DNA from: Henricia sp. BOLD:AAB3569
Taxonomy: Eukaryota > Echinodermata > Asteroidea > Spinulosida > Echinasteridae
Reading direction: 5' to 3'
Length of the DNA stretch: 64,000 nucleotides
Assembly (NCBI GenBank): GCA_037783545.1
Contig: JBBELK010000401.1
Span: 62,001 to 126,000, forward strand
Of this stretch, positions 58,715 through 64,000 are shown in pieces. The position numbers and the translations under genes were made by a program. Each line of letters starts with the position of its first letter. The stretch's first letter is position 1. Under the pieces are notes generated by a model. It was not told where the DNA came from. It made no database searches and worked only from the letters and a program-made list of their open reading frames with translations.

Positions 58715-61700
58715 GTGTGTCCCAAATGCCGGCAAATTTGGAAATCAAGGAATTTTCCAACCAACTTCAAATTTTGCATGCTCCAAACTGTATATATTCC
58801 GCACTTGTCATGCAAAATTGACAGATTTTCGCTGGGAAATGACGGAGAAATTTCAGAGTTTAGGGAAAACGGAGCTCGGCTGCGTGGTTATTCCCCTAAC
58901 TGTGGCTGTTGGGACACCCTGCGCCGCGCTGGTGTACATTTGTACGGCCGTTGACTCACCCCAGATTGTGACGGGAATTAGGTCAAAGTGTGTCCCAAAT
59001 GCCGGCAAATTTGGAAATCAAGGAATTTTCCAACCAACTTTAAATTTTGCATGCTCCAAACTGTATATATTCCGCACTTGTCATGCAAAATTAACAGATT
59101 TTCGCTGGGAAATGACGGAGAAATTTCAGAGTTTAGGGAAAACGGAGCTCGGCTGCGTGGTTATTCCCCTAACCGTGGCTGTTGGCGACACCCTGCGCAT
59201 GCGCCGCGCTGGTGTACATTTGTACGGCCGTTGACTCACCCCAGATTGTGACGGGAATTAGGTCAAAGTGTGTCCCCAAATGCCGGCAAATTTGGAAATC
59301 AAGGAATTTTCCAACCAACTTCAAATTTTGCATGCTCCAAACTGTATATATTCCGCACTTGTCATGCAAAATTGACAGATTTTCGCTGGGAAATGACGGA
59401 GAAATTTCAGAGTTTAGGGAAAACGGAGCTCGGCTGCGTGGTTATTCCCTAACCGTGGCTGTTGGATACCCTGCGCATGCGCCGCGCTGGTGTACATTTG
59501 TACGGCCGTTGACTCACCCCAGATTGTGACGGGAATTAGGTCAAAGTGTGTCCCAAATGCCGGCAAATTTGGAAATCAAGGAATTTTCCAACCAACTTCA
59601 AATTGTGCATGCTCCAAACTGTATATATTCCGCACTTGTCATGCAAAATTGACAGATTTTCGCTGGGAAATGACGGAGAAATTTCAGAGTTTAGGGAAAA
59701 CGGAGCTCGGCTGCATGGTTATTCCCCTAACCGTGGCTGTTGGGATACCCTGCGCATGCGCCGCGCTGGTGTACATTTGTACGGCCGTTGACTCACCCCA
59801 GATTGTGACGGGAATTAGGTCAAAGTGTGTCCCAAATGCCGGCAAATTTGGAAATCAAGGAATTTTCCAACCAACTTCAAATTGTGCATGCTCCAAACTG
59901 TATATATTCCGCACTTGTCATGCAAAATTGACAGATTTTCGCTGGGAAATGACGGAGAAATTTCAGAGTTTAGGGAAAACGGAGCTCGGCTGCGTGGTTA
60001 TTCCCCTAACCGTGGCTGTTGGGACACCCTGCGCCGCGCTGGTGTACATTTGTACGGCCGTTGACTCACCCCAGATTGTGACGGGAATTAGGTCAAAGTG
60101 TGTCCCAAATGCCGGCAAATTTGGAAATCAAGGAATTTTCCAACCAACTTCAAATTTTGCATGCTCCAAACTGTATATATTCCGCACTTGTCATGCAAAA
60201 TTAACAGATTTTCGCTGGGAAATGACGGAGAAATTTCAGAGTTTAGGGAAAACGGAGCTCGGCTGCGTGGTTATTCCCCTAACCGTGGCTGTTGCGACAC
60301 CCTGCGCATGCGCCGCGCTGGTGTACATTTGTACGGCCGTTGACTCACCCCAGATTGTGACGGGAATTAGGTCAAAGTGTGTCCCAAATGCCGGCAAATT
60401 TGGAAATCAAGGAATTTTCCAACCAACTTCAAATTTTGCATGCTCCAAACTGTATATATTCCGCACTTGTCATGCAAAATTGACAGATTTTCGCTGGGAA
60501 ATGACGGAGAAATTTCAGAGTTTAGGGAAAACGGAGCTCGGCTGCGTGGTTATTCCCCTAACCGTGGCTGTTGGGATACCCTGCGCATGCGCCGCGCTGG
60601 TGTACATTTGTACGGCCGTTGACTCACCCCAGATTGTGACGGGAATTAGGTCAAAGTGTGTCCCAAATGCCGGCAAATTTGGAAATCAAGGAATTTTCCA
60701 ACCAACTTCAAATTTTGCATGCTCCAAACTGTATATATTCCGCACTTGTCATGCAAAATTGACAGATTTTCGCTGGGAAATGACGGAGAAATTTCAGAGT
60801 TTAGGGAAAACGGAGCTCGGCTGCGTGGTTATTCCCCTAACTGTGGCTGTTGGGACACCCTGCGCCGCGCTGGTGTACATTTGTACGGCCGTTGACTCAC
60901 CCCAGATTGTGACGGGAATTAGGTCAAAGTGTGTCCCAAATGCCGGCAAATTTGGAAATCAAGGAATTTTCCAACCAACTTTAAATTTTGCATGCTCCAA
61001 ACTGTATATATTCCGCACTTGTCATGCAAAATTAACAGATTTTCGCTGGGAAATGACGGAGAAATTTCAGAGTTTAGGGAAAACGGAGCTCGGCTGCGTG
61101 GTTATTCCCCTAACCGTGGCTGTTGCGACACCCTGCGCATGCGCCGCGCTGGTGTACATTTGTACGGCCGTTGACTCACCCCAGATTGTGACGGGAATTA
61201 GGTCAAAGTGTGTCCCAAATGCCGGCAAATTTGGAAATCAAGGAATTTTCCAACCAACTTCAAATTTTGCATGCTCCAAACTGTATATATTCCGCACTTG
61301 TCATGCAAAATTGACAGATTTTCGCTGGGAAATGACGGAGAAATTTCAGAGTTTAGGGAAAACGGAGCTCGGCTGCGTGGTTATTCCCCTAACCGTGGCT
61401 GTTGGGATACCCTGCGCATGCGCCGCGCTGGTGTACATTTGTACGGCCGTTGACTCACCCCAGATTGTGACGGGAATTAGGTCAAAGTGTGTCCCAAATG
61501 CCGGCAAATTTGGAAATCAAGGAATTTTCCAACCAACTTCAAATTGTGCATGCTCCAAACTGTATATATTCCGCACTTGTCATGCAAAATTGACAGATTT
61601 TCGCTGGGAAATGACGGAGAAATTTCAGAGTTTAGGGAAAACGGAGCTCGGCTGCATGGTTATTCCCCTAACCGTGGCTGTTGGGATACCCTGCGCATGC

Positions 61701-62038
61701 GCCGCGCTGGTGTACATTTGTACGGCCGTTGACTCACCCCAGATTGTGACGGGAATTAGGTCAAAGTGTGTCCCAAATGCCGGCAAATTTGGAAATCAAG
61801 GAATTTTCCAACCAACTTCAAATTGTGCATGCTCCAAACTGTATATATTCCGCACTTGTCATGCAAAATTGACAGATTTTCGCTGGGAAATGACGGAGAA
61901 ATTTCAGAGTTTAGGGAAAACGGAGCTCGGCTGCGTGGTTATTCCCCTAACCGTGGCTGTTGGGACACCCTGCGCCGCGCTGGTGTACATTTGTACGGCC
62001 GTTGACTCACCCCAGATTGTGACGGGAATTAGGTCAAA
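58715..62038 (+). repeat. Seven-unit (1,941-bp) duplication inside the satellite
   Basis: Units at 58,715, 58,988, ~59,267, 59,546 and 59,825 match 60,656, 60,929, 61,208, 61,487 and 61,766 at a constant 1,941-bp offset, sharing aactgtggc, aactttaaat, aaattaacag, gggatacc and gctgcatgg changes. Single-base indels in the ~59,180-59,470 pair of units distinguish the left copy. Confidence 0.8.
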
Positions 62039-63410
62039 GTGTGTCCCAAATGCCGGCAAATTTGGAAATCAAGGAATTTTCCAACCAACTTCAAATTTTG
62101 CATGCTCCAAACTGTATATATTCCGCACTTGTCATGCAAAATTGACAGATTTTCGCTGGGAAATGACGGAGAAATTTCAGAGTTTAGGGAAAACGGAGCT
62201 CGGCTGCGTGGTTATTCCCCTTACCGTGGCTGTTGGGACACCCTGCGCCGCGCTGGTGTACATTTGTACGGCCGTTGACTCACCCCAGATTGTGACGGGA
62301 ATTAGGTCAAAGTGTGTCCCAAATGCCGGCAAATTTGGAAATCAAGGAATTTTCCAACCAACTTCACATTTGGCATGCTCCAAACTGTATATATTCTGCA
62401 CTTGTCATGCAAAATTGACAGATTTTCGCTGGGAAATGACGGAGAAATTTCAGAGTTTAGGGAAAACGGAGCTCGGCTGCATGGTTATTCCCCTAACCGT
62501 GGCTGTTGGGACACCCTGCGCCGCGCTGGTGTACATTTGTACGGCCGTTGACTCACCCCAGATTGTGACGGGAATTAGGTCAAAGTGTGTCCCAAATGCC
62601 GGCAAATTTGGAAATCAAGGAATTTTCCAACCAACTTCAAATGTTGCATGCTCCAAACTGTATATATTCCGCACTTGTCATGCAAAATTGACAGATTTTC
62701 GCTGGGAAATGACGGAGAAATTTCAGAGTTTAGGGAAAACGGAGCTCGGCTGCGTGGTTATTCCCCTAACCGTGGCTGTTGGGACACCCTGCGCATGCGC
62801 CGCGCTGGTGTACATTTGTACGGCCGTTGACTCACCCCAGATTGTGACGGGAATTAGGTCAAAGTGTGTCCCAAATGCCGGCAAATTTGGAAATCAAGGA
62901 ATTTTCCAACCAACTTCAAATTTTGCATGCTCCAAACTGTATATACTCCGCACTTGTCATGCAAAATTGACAGATTTTTGCTGGGAAATGACGGAGAAAT
63001 TTCAGAGTTTAGGGAAAACGGAGCTCGGCTGCGTGGTTATTCCCCTAACCGTGGCTGTTGGGACACCCTGCGCCGCGCTGGTGTACATTTGTACGGCCGT
63101 TGACTCATCCCAGATTGTGACGGGAATTAGGTCAAAGTGTGTCCCAAAATGCCGGCAAATTTGGAAATCAAGGAATTTTCCAACCAACTTCAAATTTTGC
63201 ATGCTCCAAACTGTATATATTCCGCACTTGTCATGCAAAATTGACAGATTTTCGCTGGGAAATGACGGAGAAATTTCAGAGTTTAGGGAAAACGGAGCTC
63301 GGCTGCGTGGTTATTCCCCTTACCGTGGCTGTTGGGACACCCTGCGCCGCGCTGGTGTACATTTGTACGGCCGTTGACTCACCCCAGATTGTGACGGGAA
63401 TTAGGTCAAA

Positions 63411-63757
63411 GTGTGTCCCAAATGCCGGCAAATTTGGAAATCAAGGAATTTTCCAACCAACTTCAAATTTTGCATGCTCCAAACTGTATATATTCCGCAC
63501 TTGTCATGCAAAATTGACAGATTTTCGCCTTTAAATTTTGCATGCTCCAAACTGTATATATTCCGCACTTGTCATGCAAAATTGACAGATTTTCGCTGGG
63601 AAATGACGGAGAAATTTCAGAGTTTAGGGAAAACTGAGCTCGGCTGCGTGGTTATTCCCCTAACCGTGGCTGTTGGGACACCCTGCGCATGCGCCGCGCT
63701 GGTGTACATTTGTACGGCCGTTGACTCACCCCAGATTGTGATGGGAATTAGGTCAAA
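63411..63757 (+). repeat. Chimeric 347-bp satellite monomer
   Basis: At 63,528 the unit jumps from gacagattttcgc back to ctttaaattttgcatgctcc, so 68 bp are present twice. The unit also carries the 6-bp gcgcatgcgccgcgc form. Confidence 0.85.
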
Positions 63758-64000
63758 GTGTTTCCCAAATGGCGGCAAATTTGGAAATCAAGGAATTTTC
63801 CAACCAACTTCAAATTTTGCATGCTCCAAACTGTATATATTCCGCACTTGTCATGCAAAATTGACAGATTTTCGCTGGGAAATGACGGAGAAATTTCAGA
63901 GTTTAGGGAAAACGGAGCTCGGCTGCGTGGTTATTCCCCTAACCGTGGCTGTTGAGACACCCTGCGCATGCGCCGCGCTGGTGTACATTTGTACGGCCGT

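Larger units (their letters stand above)
40355..64000 (+). repeat. 273-bp satellite array, 86 monomers, runs off the window end
   Basis: The anchor gtcaaagtgtgtcccaaatg recurs 86 times from 40,363, nearly always at 273 bp. Twelve units are 274 bp, about sixteen are 279 bp and one is 347 bp. Adjacent units differ by only a few bases. Each unit has an AT-rich half (caaggaattttccaacc to gacagattttcgc) and a GC-richer half (ggagctcggctgcgtgg to ggccgttgactcacccc). The left edge is abrupt, with the first unit entering at cggaattagg. No degenerate border is seen and the right border lies outside the window. Strand is the direction used for the unit description. Confidence 0.97.

Noticed and set aside
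55335-59234. Single 1,299-codon open frame as a repeat-protein gene
   Set aside because: It is the 273-bp satellite read in the one stop-free frame. It starts mid-unit, has no promoter or splice context, and neighbouring units carry frame-breaking indels.
59490-63377. 1,295-codon open frame as a gene
   Set aside because: Same satellite; differences between units include many nonsynonymous changes and the frame ends by a +1 base in a unit, not at a conserved terminus.
40370-63955. Dozens of 60-81-codon frames in other phases of the array
   Set aside because: One per unit in each phase, all created by periodicity.
40355-64000. CRISPR array
   Set aside because: Units are contiguous near-identical 273-bp repeats with no unique spacers, in a eukaryotic context.

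Overview
This window is non-coding, repeat-dominated DNA from an animal genome, most likely a marine deuterostome and probably an echinoderm. It is AT-rich, has scattered GT/AG-type exon-like scraps, and carries many short foldback DNA transposons, tRNA-derived fragments and dispersed repeats of a kind I associate with echinoderm genomes (for example units opening with aaaggcagtg, and TTAA-flanked elements opening with aggaacacgttgcc). The species call is an inference from repeat style. I see no intact host gene, no rRNA, no CRISPR array and no recognisable LTR element.

Layout. (1) 1-18.3 kb is a mosaic of small inverted-repeat elements, several with target-site duplications readable from the sequence (TTAA, TTA, TA, ATAAC), together with minisatellites, three tRNA-like sequences and a few exon-like blocks. 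The best blocks are a 44-nt Harbinger/ALP1-like exon at 5.1 kb and a cysteine-rich CXC-like exon at 14.5 kb lying inside a 598-bp inverted-repeat element. (2) 19.0-33.6 kb is a head-to-tail array of five related 2.1-3.9 kb elements. Each opens with ctagagct plus a hairpin and closes with a gaagaagaa-rich tail. They share internal ~350-bp repeats and are extremely rich in the palindrome TGACGTCA. One copy contains a ~1 kb inverted duplication, another a TTAA-flanked insertion. On the minus strand the termini resemble those of non-autonomous Helitrons. (3) 33,851-37,420 is a 3.57 kb element with identical 120-bp terminal inverted repeats and a perfect 9-bp target duplication, as in Mutator-like elements. 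(4) 37.8-40.2 kb holds a degenerate relative of the satellite and a piggyBac 5'-end relic. (5) From 40,355 to the window end lies a satellite array of 86 monomers of basic length 273 bp (variants 274, 279 and one 347), with irregular higher-order structure.

The strongest observations are the 273-bp satellite, whose ~95-bp core also occurs as diverged ~185-bp dimers at 17.9 and 37.8 kb outside the array, and the hairpin-capped tandem array in the middle of the window. The 273-bp unit is 91 codons without a stop in one frame, which creates open frames of about 1,300 codons. Indel pattern and the mixture of changes argue that these are not genes.
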